From assembly GCA_021845665.1 (NCBI GenBank), contig JAJZVO010000016.1, forward strand, positions 1-64,000: a DNA stretch of 64,000 nucleotides, read 5' to 3'. The notes beneath the pieces were generated by a model. The model made no database searches and had not been told where the DNA came from. It saw only the letters and a list, made by a program, of their open reading frames with translations. This document shows, piece after piece, positions 39,087 to 50,533 of the stretch (within the stretch, counting starts at the first letter, position 1; every line of letters begins with the position of its first letter). The stretch comes from Bacteroidota bacterium (GTDB lineage: Bacteria > Bacteroidota > Ignavibacteria > Kryptoniales > JAKASW01). The position numbers and the translations under genes were made by a program.

Positions 39087-40070
39087 ATGATATATAATGT
39101 GATTGTAATAGGCGCCGGCCCGGCAGGACTTTCTGCCGCGGTGGAGGCAAAGAAGAAAGGCCTTTCGGTTCTCCTCGTAGATAAAGGTTCAATCGTTAAC
39201 TCGATACAGCATTTCCCGACAAGCATGGTGTTTTTCTCGACGCAGGAAGTCCTTGAAGTCGGAGGCGTCCCATTCATATCGACGGCTCCGCATCCTACTC
39301 GAGTCGAAGCGGTCAGCTACTACTCGCGTGTGGCGAGATCGTATGACATCGAATTCAAGGGCAACTCTCGCGTCATGTCGGTCACGAAAACCTCGAACGG
39401 ATCGGCACATTTCAGGGTCGAAATAAGGAATGAAGCCTCAGCGGAATTGGGCTTCCTTTCTGCCGACAAGGTGGTCATCGCCACTGGTTTCTACGACCAG
39501 CCGAACATGCTCAACGCGCCCGGCGAGAATCTTCCGAACGTCTCCCATTATTTCAGAGAGCCGGGCCTTCACTTCGGACAGAAAGTCGTCATCGTCGGAG
39601 GGAAGAACAGTGCCGTCGAGACTGCACTCGATCTGTACCGTCACGGCGTGGACGTCACGCTTCTCTACAGGAAGGAAGACTTCGGCAAAAGCGTGAAGTA
39701 TTGGATCCTGCCAGACATCGAGAACCGAGTGAAGAACGGTGAGATAAAAGCTCGCTTCAACTGCGTCGTCAAGGAAATCCTTCCCGATCGGGTTATCATA
39801 GATGTGAATGGAAAAAGGGAAGAGATCGATTCCGATTTCGTCTACGCTCTTACCGGATATCATCCGGACGTTTCATTCATAAGAGATCTTGGAGTCGAAG
39901 TGGACGAGAGCACCGGCATCCCTGTTCACCATCCCGATACGTTTGAAACAAACGTCAAAGGAATATACGTGGCAGGTTCGATCGTGGCGGGGTATGATTG
40001 CAACAAAATCTTCATTGAGAACAGCAGGGAACATGGAAAGTCAATAGCGAAGGACCTCGTCGCGGCATGA
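39087..40070 (+). CDS. YpdA-family FAD/NADPH thiol-disulfide reductase (bacillithiol-disulfide reductase-like)
   Basis: 327 residues. VIVIGAGPAGLSAAVEAKKK is the FAD site and VVIVGGKNSAVETALDLYRH the NADPH site. PNVSHYFREPGLHF, YWILPDIENRV, ALTGYHPDVSFI and AGSIVAGYDCNKIFIENSRE match YpdA closely. YpdA reduces bacillithiol disulfide in Firmicutes. The Cys that follows GGP in the staphylococcal enzyme, reported as the active-site thiol, is Ala here (GAGPAG). There is no CxxC. It overlaps the next gene by four bp. Without bsh genes in view, the substrate remains open. Confidence 0.8.
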   Translation: MIYNVIVIGAGPAGLSAAVEAKKKGLSVLLVDKGSIVNSIQHFPTSMVFFSTQEVLEVGGVPFISTAPHPTRVEAVSYYSRVARSYDIEFKGNSRVMSVTKTSNGSAHFRVEIRNEASAELGFLSADKVVIATGFYDQPNMLNAPGENLPNVSHYFREPGLHFGQKVVIVGGKNSAVETALDLYRHGVDVTLLYRKEDFGKSVKYWILPDIENRVKNGEIKARFNCVVKEILPDRVIIDVNGKREEIDSDFVYALTGYHPDVSFIRDLGVEVDESTGIPVHHPDTFETNVKGIYVAGSIVAGYDCNKIFIENSREHGKSIAKDLVAA

Positions 40071-41014
40071 TTACGTACATAACTGAAGAAGAAGTCGCCC
40101 GCCTTGTGAATACAAACGACGCGATTGCCGCCGTCGAAGGTGTGGGCAGATCGATGGCCGCTTCTGCCGCGATCTTCGTTCCGAGGACGAGGCTCCGAAT
40201 GGACCATGGCTTCCTGCATCTTATGCCGGCGTCTCTCGAAGATGAGGGAGTCTTCGGCTATAAGTCGTACACGAGTTTTGGCGGCAAGGTGAGATTCCAC
40301 GTCCACCTTTTTGATGGCAAGACGGGAGAGCTCCTCGCGATGATCGAGGCAGATAAGCTGGGCCAGTTGAGAACCGGTGCGGCGAGCGGCGCCGCCACAA
40401 GAATCCTTGCCCGAATGAATGCGTCTTCGTTCGGACTTATCGGGTCGGGGTACCAGGCGGAGTCGCAGCTTACGGCCGTACTCGCGGTTCACGAGTTCAC
40501 TAAGGTGAAGGTGTTCAGCAGGAACCACGACCGCGCGAAGGCCTTCTGCGAGAAGATGCAGAAGGTTTCCAGTACCAGGCTCGAAGCCGTAAAGGATGTT
40601 GCCGAGGCCGCCGCATGCGACGTTGTAACGACAGCCACGAGCGCGATGGTCCCCGTCCTTTTCGGCGAAATGCTTAAGGATGGAAGCCACGTAAACGCCG
40701 TCGGCGGGAATATGCTGGTAAAACGCGAGCTTGACGAAAAGGCGGTAGAGCACGCCGACGTGATTGTAATAGACAGCCGCGAGCAGGGTGAGAAAGAATG
40801 CGGCGACTTCCTCCCGCTAATCGAGAAAGGGAAGCTTCACTGGAGCGACGTCTTCGAGTACCGCGATCTATTTTCCGGTATCGCTGCGAGGAAGAACGAG
40901 AAGGAAATCACTCTCTTCAAGTCGCAGGGGATAGCTCCGTGGGATGTCGCGCTTGCAAAGGTCGTCTATGATAGAGCGCTCGAAGCGAAAGTAGGTAAGC
41001 AGCTTCCTCTATGA
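40067..41014 (+). CDS. Ornithine cyclodeaminase / mu-crystallin family NAD(P)-dependent enzyme
   Basis: 315 residues. LRMDHGFLHLMPASL and VFGYKSYTSFGGK match the substrate-binding region with its Lys, and SSFGLIGSGYQAESQLTAVL is the dinucleotide site. VVTTATSAMVPVLFGEMLKDG and GSHVNAVGGN follow the family. Members include ornithine cyclodeaminase, alanine dehydrogenase and imine reductases, and the sequence does not decide among them. The start overlaps the YpdA-like gene by four bp and the stop overlaps rlmN by four bp, so the four genes through adk form one translationally coupled run. Confidence 0.78.
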   Translation: MITYITEEEVARLVNTNDAIAAVEGVGRSMAASAAIFVPRTRLRMDHGFLHLMPASLEDEGVFGYKSYTSFGGKVRFHVHLFDGKTGELLAMIEADKLGQLRTGAASGAATRILARMNASSFGLIGSGYQAESQLTAVLAVHEFTKVKVFSRNHDRAKAFCEKMQKVSSTRLEAVKDVAEAAACDVVTTATSAMVPVLFGEMLKDGSHVNAVGGNMLVKRELDEKAVEHADVIVIDSREQGEKECGDFLPLIEKGKLHWSDVFEYRDLFSGIAARKNEKEITLFKSQGIAPWDVALAKVVYDRALEAKVGKQLPL

Positions 41015-42168
41015 GCGCGCAGACAGAAGCTGCTTCGCAGGATCAGGTAAGGGTGAATTTGCTCGGCAAGTCCGAGGCCGAGATCAAGGAGTTCTTCGTC
41101 GGCATCGGCGAAGCTCCCTACCGCGCGAAACAACTCTTCGGCTGGATCTACAAGAGACAGGTTGAAAATTTCGATCCGATAACAGGGTTCACGAAAGACC
41201 TTAGATCCAGGCTGGCTGAAATCGCCGAGATCAAATACCCCGAGGTCGTCGGCGTCGAAGAATCCCCGACCGACGGCACGCTCAAGCTTCTTCTACAACT
41301 GCATGATGGATACAGGATTGAGACTGTTTTAATCCCGCGCGAGAAATCGCCGGAGGATGAGGGCTCGCTCAGAGAGACAGTCTGCGTATCGACGCAGGTA
41401 GGATGTCCGCTCGACTGCAAGTTCTGCGCGACGGGTGCGATGAGGTTCGCGAGGAACCTTACTCCCGGCGAAATCATCTCGCAGGTGTTTGTTGCTCAGC
41501 GCTACGCGAAGAAGCGTGTTACCAATGTGGTGTTCATGGGAATGGGCGAGCCGCTTCTCAACCGGGAGGCGGTGGCCTCCGTCATCGGCATATTGACGGA
41601 CGACAACTCCATCAACATCCGCGCGAAGGCGATAACCGTATCCACAGCAGGCATCGCGGACAAGATTCCTCTGATGGCAAGCGAGCCCGTCAAGTTCCGG
41701 CTTGCCGTCTCTTTGCACAGCCTCGACGACGAGACCCGGTCGATGCTGATGCCGATTAATAAGAAATACGATCTCAGTAAGCTTCTACCGGCCGTCAAAG
41801 AATTCTACAGGTTGAGGCGGGACAGGATTACATTTGAGTACATTCTGTTCGACGGTGTCAACGATACAAAGGAAGATTTAATCAGGTTGACGAAGCTATC
41901 AAATGAAATTCCGTTGAAGATAAATCTCTTGCGCTATCATCCGCTGGGCCACCTCGGAAAACTCGGACTCAGCGTCGATCCGGTGGCGCTGAATTTAAAG
42001 CCGAGCGGCCGGATCGATGAATTCGCGAACTCGCTCCGTGAAAACGGCATCACCGTCTTCGTCCGGTCTAATTCCGGAGAAGACATCGACGGCGCGTGCG
42101 GGCAGCTTGCGGCAAAAAACATACATAGAAGAAAATCCAAATTAGAATTACAGAAGGTAAAATCATGA
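41011..42168 (+). CDS. rlmN: 23S rRNA (adenine(2503)-C(2))-methyltransferase / dual-specificity RlmN
   Basis: 385 residues of the RlmN/Cfr radical SAM family. YRAKQLFGWIYKRQVENF is the N-terminal accessory domain. STQVGCPLDCKFCATGAMRF holds the C-x3-C-x2-C cluster, NVVFMGMGEPLLN the GEPL motif, and VRSNSGEDIDGACGQLA the C-terminal catalytic Cys. It methylates A2503 in 23S rRNA and A37 in some tRNAs. Start and stop both overlap their neighbours by four bp. Confidence 0.93.
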   Translation: MSAQTEAASQDQVRVNLLGKSEAEIKEFFVGIGEAPYRAKQLFGWIYKRQVENFDPITGFTKDLRSRLAEIAEIKYPEVVGVEESPTDGTLKLLLQLHDGYRIETVLIPREKSPEDEGSLRETVCVSTQVGCPLDCKFCATGAMRFARNLTPGEIISQVFVAQRYAKKRVTNVVFMGMGEPLLNREAVASVIGILTDDNSINIRAKAITVSTAGIADKIPLMASEPVKFRLAVSLHSLDDETRSMLMPINKKYDLSKLLPAVKEFYRLRRDRITFEYILFDGVNDTKEDLIRLTKLSNEIPLKINLLRYHPLGHLGKLGLSVDPVALNLKPSGRIDEFANSLRENGITVFVRSNSGEDIDGACGQLAAKNIHRRKSKLELQKVKS

Positions 42169-42803
42169 GAATTATTTTATTCGGCCCTCCTGGAGTGGGC
42201 AAGGGGACACAGGCAAAGATTCTTTCCGACGGCCTCAAGATCGTGCATATCGCTTCAGGCGACATACTGAGGGCTGCCATCGCAAACGGCACCGAGCTCG
42301 GCAAGAAGGCAAAGAGTTTCATGGACCGCGGCGAGCTGGTACCCGACGATGTCGTGATCGGTATTATCCAGGACAGATTGAAAGAAAAAGATGCGGCGTA
42401 CGGATTCATACTCGACGGCTTTCCAAGGACCCTTCCGCAGGCCGAAGCGCTCGACAGGGTGTTCGAAAATGCGGGCATAAAGGTCGATCGTGTCGTGAGC
42501 ATGGAAGTCGACAAGAATGTCCTCCTCAAGAGGCTGACATCCCGGCGGGTCTGCAGGAGCTGCGGGGCGATCTACAATCTCTCCGTAGATAAGGTCGAAA
42601 ATTCTAAATGCCCTAAGTGCGGTGGCGTGCTCTACCAGAGAGACGACGACAAGGAAGAGACCATACTCCGCAGGTTCGAAGTCTACCAGAACCAGACGAA
42701 GCCTGTGAAGGGATATTACGCAGAAAAGAAATTACTTGTTGAAGTGGACGGCATTGGTGAAATTAAGGAGGTAACCGATCGGCTTAATCGTGCTTTAAAA
42801 TAA
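42165..42803 (+). CDS. adk: Adenylate kinase with zinc-binding LID
   Basis: 212 residues. IILFGPPGVGKGTQAKIL is the P-loop, IASGDILRAAI the AMP site, and GFILDGFPRTLPQAEALD the conserved core. The LID reads RRVCRSCGAIYNLS followed by SKCPKCGG, giving four cysteines for a structural zinc, as in Gram-positive and several FCB enzymes. It balances AMP, ADP and ATP. It is the last gene of the coupled run starting at the YpdA-like gene, and its ATG overlaps the rlmN stop. Confidence 0.95.
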   Translation: MRIILFGPPGVGKGTQAKILSDGLKIVHIASGDILRAAIANGTELGKKAKSFMDRGELVPDDVVIGIIQDRLKEKDAAYGFILDGFPRTLPQAEALDRVFENAGIKVDRVVSMEVDKNVLLKRLTSRRVCRSCGAIYNLSVDKVENSKCPKCGGVLYQRDDDKEETILRRFEVYQNQTKPVKGYYAEKKLLVEVDGIGEIKEVTDRLNRALK

Positions 42804-42887
42804 TAGTTTTTCTGTCTTTGGTATCGATTTAAGGCACACTTGCTGGTACAGCTGCGAACTAAATTGTTCCAAAAAAGAGGAGGTAAG

Positions 42888-43925
42888 ATGCGAAAGGGAA
42901 TTCTCGCGTTACTGTTGGTCCTGTCGTTTGTCGGTTTCGCAAGCGCGCAGGGTCTGAGCGGGATTTTGAGCAAGGTTGGATCGCAATATGCACAGGGATA
43001 TCTCACGCCGGCGGCGAACGCTTTCGGAGCCGACCTGAACTCCGGCCTTTTCCACTCGGCGGGCATGAGCGGCATTCTTCCCTTCGGTCTGCACCTCTAT
43101 GTCGGAGTGCAGGTGCCGGCGGCCATAGTGCCGTCATCGGATCAGACCTTCAGCATGTCTTATCTGGATACCGTCACTTTCCAGCGGTCCATAGGCTCGA
43201 ATATCTACAACATACAGGTCCCTGCGACATTCACCGTCAACAACGCCCCGACGGTTTTTGGCGACAAGAACACGACAGGCAAAGCGACCTTCAATGTGCA
43301 GAAGGATACGACGTTCAGCGTTGGAGGCGTTTCTCATACCTTTGCTCTCGACTCATCCGCTTCTGTTCCGACAATACCGGGGTGGACAAAGTTGAGCATA
43401 GTGCCCGTGCCAATACCGCAAGTCGGCGTCGGGAGCCTGTTCGGTACAGATATACTGGTAAGGTATCTGCCGAAGATCAAGTTATCGAGTTATGGCTCCG
43501 TTCAATTGCTTGGATTCGCAGTGCGTCACAGCCTGAGCCAATATATCCCGTTGGTTCCGGTGGATATCGCGGTACAGCTGGGTTGGCAGAATTTTTCAAT
43601 TTACGATTCGACGGGAGCTAACGTGTTGAAGGAATCTGCCTTTGCGGCCAATCTGGAGGTGAGCAAAACTCTCGCCATCGTAACTGTTTATGCCGGACTT
43701 CAGGCCGAGAGCTCCTCGATGAACGTGAATTATAGTTTTACACCTCCATCGACCAGCTTGGACCCGTCTCCGCAGGCCATCCCGATTTCATTCAGCGTTA
43801 AGGGCAAGAACAACTTCCGTGCGCTTGTCGGACTCGATTTCGGCCTCGGTCCGGTCAATATTAATGCCGACTACAACATCGGTTCAATTAACGCCGTCAA
43901 TGTGGGAATAGGAATTTCGATATAA
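42888..43925 (+). CDS. DUF6588-like outer-membrane barrel protein
   Basis: 345 residues from the ATG after AAGAGGAGGTAAG, 16 codons inside the ORF-track start. Signal peptide MRKGILALLLVLSFVGFASAQ. LSKVGSQYAQGYLTPAANAF and the following LNSGLFHSA stretch, plus barrel-type strands up to INADYNIGSINAVNVGIGIS, resemble a family of uncharacterised Bacteroidota barrels. A Thr/Asp-rich insert near residues 85-150 is likely an extracellular loop. Role unknown. It is monocistronic, with a terminator 53 bp downstream. Confidence 0.6.
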   Translation: MRKGILALLLVLSFVGFASAQGLSGILSKVGSQYAQGYLTPAANAFGADLNSGLFHSAGMSGILPFGLHLYVGVQVPAAIVPSSDQTFSMSYLDTVTFQRSIGSNIYNIQVPATFTVNNAPTVFGDKNTTGKATFNVQKDTTFSVGGVSHTFALDSSASVPTIPGWTKLSIVPVPIPQVGVGSLFGTDILVRYLPKIKLSSYGSVQLLGFAVRHSLSQYIPLVPVDIAVQLGWQNFSIYDSTGANVLKESAFAANLEVSKTLAIVTVYAGLQAESSSMNVNYSFTPPSTSLDPSPQAIPISFSVKGKNNFRALVGLDFGLGPVNINADYNIGSINAVNVGIGISI

Positions 43926-43977
43926 GCATCCAACAAATTGAATATGGTGTCGGCATCGACACGCGGCGAACATTATC

Positions 43978-44016
43978 AAGGGCTGTATCGGGCGTACCGG
44001 TACAGCCCTTTTGTTT
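43978..44016 (+). terminator. Rho-independent terminator after the barrel gene
   Basis: AAGGGCTGTA and TACAGCCCTT form a ten-pair stem around a loop that can pair further (CGG/CCG), followed by TTGTTTGTTG. Confidence 0.85.
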
Positions 44017-44070
44017 GTTGAAATGGATGCGGGCTGGTTTTAGATTCTTATCAATACTAGGAGCACACGA

Positions 44071-46974
44071 TTGAGTCTCAATAAAGTCTCGTACAGGCTG
44101 TCTCTGGCAATTGCCGTCCTGGTGGCGGCGGGCAGCGCGAACGCTTTTTCGCTGGCAAAAGGCGTGGCAGGGCAATTGGCTTCCCGGGACCGGGCAATGT
44201 CTGCCATTAATCCGGCCAAGATGTGTCTTCCGGGTGTCGTTATCGTGAAGTTCAAGCCCGGTGTGCAGGCAAGCATGCAGGAGCTTTTCAAGGTCCCTGG
44301 GTTTCAGAGGCGGATTGTGGCGGAGGCGAATCCGGCGTCGATGAAATCGCTCCTTGGCGTCATGGGGATGAGGCTCGACAAAACATCCGAAATCCTGAAC
44401 GATATTTATGTAGTGCATTACACCAGCACCGTTACTCCGGCACTCATGGCAAAGTCGATAATGATGAATCCCGACATCGAGTATGCCGTACCACATTACA
44501 TTTACAAAGTGGACAAACTTGATTTCACGCCGAACGATTCACTCCTTTCCACGCAATACGCTTTGTCCTTGATAAAAGCTTTCAGTGCCTGGAACATTAC
44601 TGAAGGAGACTCGAGCGTAATCGTCGGTATAGTCGATACGGGCGTTAACTGGATGCATCCGGATTTATTCCCGAATATCTGGCAAAATCCGAATTGGAGA
44701 ACCGATACGAAATATCCGGGCGATTCAATCGGCTGGGATTTTGGCGGGACGAACGGAACACCGGACAACAATCCTGAGGAGGATTATCCTCCTCCATACG
44801 AGCACGGTACTCACGTTGCAGGAATAGTCGCGGCGGTAGCGAACAACAAAATCGGCATCGCGGGTGTCGCTCCAAAATGCAAAATTATGGCTGTGAAAGC
44901 ATCTGAAAAAGATTTGGTCGATCAGAATGGCGAACCATATATCGTGTACGGTTTCGAAGGTATCATTTACGCGGCGGACCATGGTGCGCGAGTCATAAAT
45001 TGCAGCTGGGGAGGAGTAGGCTATTCTCCTTACGAGCAGGATGTGATCGACTATGCCACGGCAAAGGGAGCGCTTGTCGTTGCCGCTGCCGGTAACGATC
45101 ACTCGGAGGAGTTTCAAACACCGGCGTATTATCGCAATGTCTTATCGGTGGCGGCCACGGACCAGAACGACAATGCCGCCTACTTCACTAACTATAGCTA
45201 CAACGTCTCGGTATCTGCGCCGGGAGTCAACATAATGTCCACATGGGGCACCGACAGCTATACGGAGCTGAGCGGAACCTCGATGGCATCACCTTGTGCC
45301 GCAGGCGTCGCCGCCCTCGTAGCGAGCGAGCACCCGAACTACGCCCCCCAGCAAATACTGGAACAGGTGCGGGTCAGCTCGGATAACATATATGATAACA
45401 ACCCCACCTACTTCGACATGCTTGGCTTCGGCAGGGTGGATGCTTATAACGCTCTGACTGTGTCATCGCCGGGAGTGATGATAACAGACGTAACGCCGAG
45501 CGACTCCGTCGGCGGTAACAACGACGGAGTATTCACCGATGGTGAGACCGTACAGGTACTCGGCAACGCGACCGATTGGCTCAGCCCGACTACCAACCTC
45601 CAGCTTACTCTGACAACGACGGATCCTTACATTACCATTGTAAATGCCACCGAGAATATCGGCGCGCTCTCAACAGACTCGACATTCAACATGGCGAAGA
45701 ACCCGCTGAGTTTTAAGATCAATTCGAATGCACCGCTCGAGCATGTTGCAACCTTTCTAATCAAGATCACAGACGGTAGTTACAGCGACTACAGGGCATT
45801 TACCGTTCTCATTAACCCGACGTTCCGAAATCTCGACATTAACAACATCCTGACGACCGTGACAAGCAAAGGGAACATCGGCTTTAACGACTACCCCAAC
45901 AACACACAGGGAGCCGGTTTCCAGTTCCTCCCCGACAAAGACAGTCTACTTTTCGAGGGCGCTTTCATGGCGGCTACTTCGCCGACGCATGTCGTAGATG
46001 AGGCCCGCGACTCGACCGCGAACGAGGAAGACAACGATTTCGCGCCGATGGGACTCGTGACTGTCGAGACACCTGGGCCGGTCGCCGACCAGGAATCAAT
46101 TGCCATGTTCAATGACAGCAATTCGGTTAATAACAGAATCGGCATCAGGGTGACGCTTCATACATACGCTTTCAAAGCCGACAGCGCCAGCGGTCTTGTC
46201 CTGCTGCGATATCAGATTCATAATCTGAACAGCGTCAGTATCAGCAACTTTTACGCCGGTCTGTTCCTCGATTGGGATATCGGGGCCAACGGGCAGAACA
46301 ACGATGCCGCATATGACAGCACTTATCAGCTCGGTTATGCGTACAATGTTACTCGGGTGCCGAGGACATATTGCGGTTGCGCTCTTCTCAGCGGTGGGAA
46401 GATCAATTACACGGCCATCGACAATGCGTCCTCCACCAGCGGCATATACAACGGCTTTTCAAAACTCCAGAAATGGCAGGCACTCTCCGGCGGCACGGTG
46501 AATTCCTTCGCAGGTCCAAGCGACATATCGATGGTGGTCTCGGGAGGACCGGTTTCGATCTTGCCGGACACGAGCGTGACGATGACATTTGCCCTCGTGG
46601 CGGGTGACACGCTGCAGGATCTTGAGAGAGCAGTTTCCGCCGCCCAGCAAATCCTATCCGGCATTGAAAGCACCGTCACCGTCCCATCGTTGAAAAACCT
46701 TGCGGAGCTGTACCAGAACTATCCCAACCCCTTTAACCCGAGCACGAACATCACTTTCGCTTTGAAAGCCGACAGCAGGGTGAGCATTACCGTGTATAAT
46801 GTGATCGGACAGAAAATCAGGACTCTGATAGATCGCAGTTATTCGGCAGGCGGACCTTATGATGCGATATTCTCTGCAGAAGGGCTCGCGAGCGGAGTCT
46901 ACTTCGTTAGACTTATTGCAACGTCGAACGGTAAGAGCTATGTGCAGACCCGGAAAATGATGGTTCTCAAATAG
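44071..46974 (+). CDS. Exported S8 subtilisin-like protease with T9SS tail
   Basis: 967 residues from a TTG start that has AGGAG eight bases upstream. Signal peptide LAIAVLVAAGSANAF, then an inhibitor-like propeptide (GVVIVKFKPGVQASMQ). The catalytic triad is Asp189 (GIVDTGVN), His245 (HGTHVAGIVAA) and Ser404 (LSGTSMASPCAAGVAALV). Beta domains fill residues 460-870. The end (LYQNYPNPFNPSTNITFALK through VQTRKMMVLK) is a Por secretion tail, so the protein should cross the outer membrane by T9SS and have its tail cut by a sortase. It is likely a surface-attached or released protease for protein feeding. Confidence 0.9.
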   Translation: MSLNKVSYRLSLAIAVLVAAGSANAFSLAKGVAGQLASRDRAMSAINPAKMCLPGVVIVKFKPGVQASMQELFKVPGFQRRIVAEANPASMKSLLGVMGMRLDKTSEILNDIYVVHYTSTVTPALMAKSIMMNPDIEYAVPHYIYKVDKLDFTPNDSLLSTQYALSLIKAFSAWNITEGDSSVIVGIVDTGVNWMHPDLFPNIWQNPNWRTDTKYPGDSIGWDFGGTNGTPDNNPEEDYPPPYEHGTHVAGIVAAVANNKIGIAGVAPKCKIMAVKASEKDLVDQNGEPYIVYGFEGIIYAADHGARVINCSWGGVGYSPYEQDVIDYATAKGALVVAAAGNDHSEEFQTPAYYRNVLSVAATDQNDNAAYFTNYSYNVSVSAPGVNIMSTWGTDSYTELSGTSMASPCAAGVAALVASEHPNYAPQQILEQVRVSSDNIYDNNPTYFDMLGFGRVDAYNALTVSSPGVMITDVTPSDSVGGNNDGVFTDGETVQVLGNATDWLSPTTNLQLTLTTTDPYITIVNATENIGALSTDSTFNMAKNPLSFKINSNAPLEHVATFLIKITDGSYSDYRAFTVLINPTFRNLDINNILTTVTSKGNIGFNDYPNNTQGAGFQFLPDKDSLLFEGAFMAATSPTHVVDEARDSTANEEDNDFAPMGLVTVETPGPVADQESIAMFNDSNSVNNRIGIRVTLHTYAFKADSASGLVLLRYQIHNLNSVSISNFYAGLFLDWDIGANGQNNDAAYDSTYQLGYAYNVTRVPRTYCGCALLSGGKINYTAIDNASSTSGIYNGFSKLQKWQALSGGTVNSFAGPSDISMVVSGGPVSILPDTSVTMTFALVAGDTLQDLERAVSAAQQILSGIESTVTVPSLKNLAELYQNYPNPFNPSTNITFALKADSRVSITVYNVIGQKIRTLIDRSYSAGGPYDAIFSAEGLASGVYFVRLIATSNGKSYVQTRKMMVLK

Positions 46975-47005
46975 GAACTGAGATTGCGTCGCGATCCTGC
47001 GGGGA

Positions 47006-47479
47006 TCAATCGGAGAATTTGTTTTGCATAAATCTCTTAAGTGAGTCGAAGTCATTGAACATTTCAGTCATGCATCCGATCACCCAGCTCGGTATGTCGG
47101 CGATCGGCATGCCCTTGACGAGATACACCGGTTTCGCAAAGAGTGCCGCCACGGTGAGTTCGCCTTTGGTCCCTGCCCCGCGCTGGGCACTTTCATCGTA
47201 GTAACAGATGATGTAATCGCTGTGAAGTATGATTTCCTGAGAATCGAGCCGGACGATTTCAGCAGCGATCTTTCTGTGTTGACTCAAGTCGCTCAACTTA
47301 GTGTCTCTGAAATCGATTCCGGGATAATGGGACTTGAGGAACTTTTCGCTGGCATTGACCGGATTGAAAGAGCCATGGCTCAGTTCCTTCTTGAGCCATG
47401 CTTCGATCTCATCCCGCCAGTCCGCGCCGTTATTCTGCGCGTACTCCATCCCTCCTGACAAATATGCGTTGAGTTTCAT
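47006..47479 (-). CDS. Nucleoside 2-deoxyribosyltransferase-like protein
   Basis: 157 residues. LNAYLSGGMEYAQNNGADWR is the N-terminal beta-strand and substrate loop, and DYIICYYDESAQRGAGTKGE followed by LTVAALFAKPVYLV matches the GTxxEL part of the deoxyribosyltransferase fold, whose Glu is catalytic in characterised members. These enzymes exchange or hydrolyse nucleoside N-glycosidic bonds in salvage; many relatives of this size are uncharacterised. It is convergent with the subtilase gene, with 31 bp between. No other salvage gene is adjacent. Confidence 0.65.
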   Translation of the reverse strand: MKLNAYLSGGMEYAQNNGADWRDEIEAWLKKELSHGSFNPVNASEKFLKSHYPGIDFRDTKLSDLSQHRKIAAEIVRLDSQEIILHSDYIICYYDESAQRGAGTKGELTVAALFAKPVYLVKGMPIADIPSWVIGCMTEMFNDFDSLKRFMQNKFSD

Positions 47480-47700
47480 GGACGAAATTAACCATCAGGA
47501 TCGTGCTAAACCAGCAGATAAGACCGATTGACATTATGGAAAAATATAGGGAGTGTAATACTTGATTTTAGATTCAAGATTAGTAAATTGAATTAGTTCT
47601 TTCAAAAAGTTTTCCATTTCATCAAGAACCGCTCAAATATCACGTGAAGTGATACGCGGTTTCCCGGACGCGATACTCAGGCATTTCAGATCGGAATGCC

Positions 47701-47855
47701 GCGACAAACGTTTTCGGGAAAGGGTGGAGGGATCAGGCCCTACGAAACCCTGGCAACCGTCCCGGCGAATCAAGTCGATTAGTCGGGAGGTCGGTGCTAA
47801 TTCCTGCCCGTATCCGTTCTGGGTTCAAGGACGGACTGCACGGGAGAGATGAGCC
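47701..47855 (+). promoter_or_regulatory. SAM-I (S-box) riboswitch
   Basis: The core GGTGGAGGGATCAGGCCC, then ACGAAACCCTGGCAACC, later GGTGCTAATTCCTGC and finally AGAGATGAG follow the S-box consensus in order. A P4 hairpin is formed by CCCGT...CCGT and ACGG...ACGGG. I could not resolve a convincing P1 stem on the 5' side. It precedes a terminator and metY-metX, the expected off-switch arrangement when S-adenosylmethionine is plentiful. A separate hairpin GGCATT/AATGCC lies just upstream at 47680-47700. Confidence 0.9.
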
Positions 47856-47863
47856 AAGAGTTG

Positions 47864-47909
47864 AAACCTCTTCTTGCCATCGTTCTCGGTGCAGGAGGAG
47901 GTTTTTTTG
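47864..47909 (+). terminator. SAM-riboswitch expression-platform terminator
   Basis: AAACCTCTTCTTGC pairs with GCAGGAGGAGGTTT (three wobble pairs), and an inner stem CATCG/CGGTG extends it; a seven-T run follows. An upstream CAAGAG could pair with the 5' arm as an antiterminator. It ends 45 bp before metY. Confidence 0.85.
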
Positions 47910-47917
47910 TTTCATAG

Positions 47918-50406
<2,489 letters not shown>

Positions 50407-50533
50407 GACGAATCTTCCGGGGGCAGCGGGTTTCTATGTCTCGAGGAAGAGGGCAGCTTTAACTGCTTTTCCCTACGATCGTTGCAATTTTTGGCTCATT
50501 TAGTTAAAATATCCCTCGACACTTATTTGCATA

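Noticed and set aside
50452-50472. Small GCAG/CTGC hairpin with TTTT after metX
   Set aside because: Only four pairs; too weak to call a terminator.
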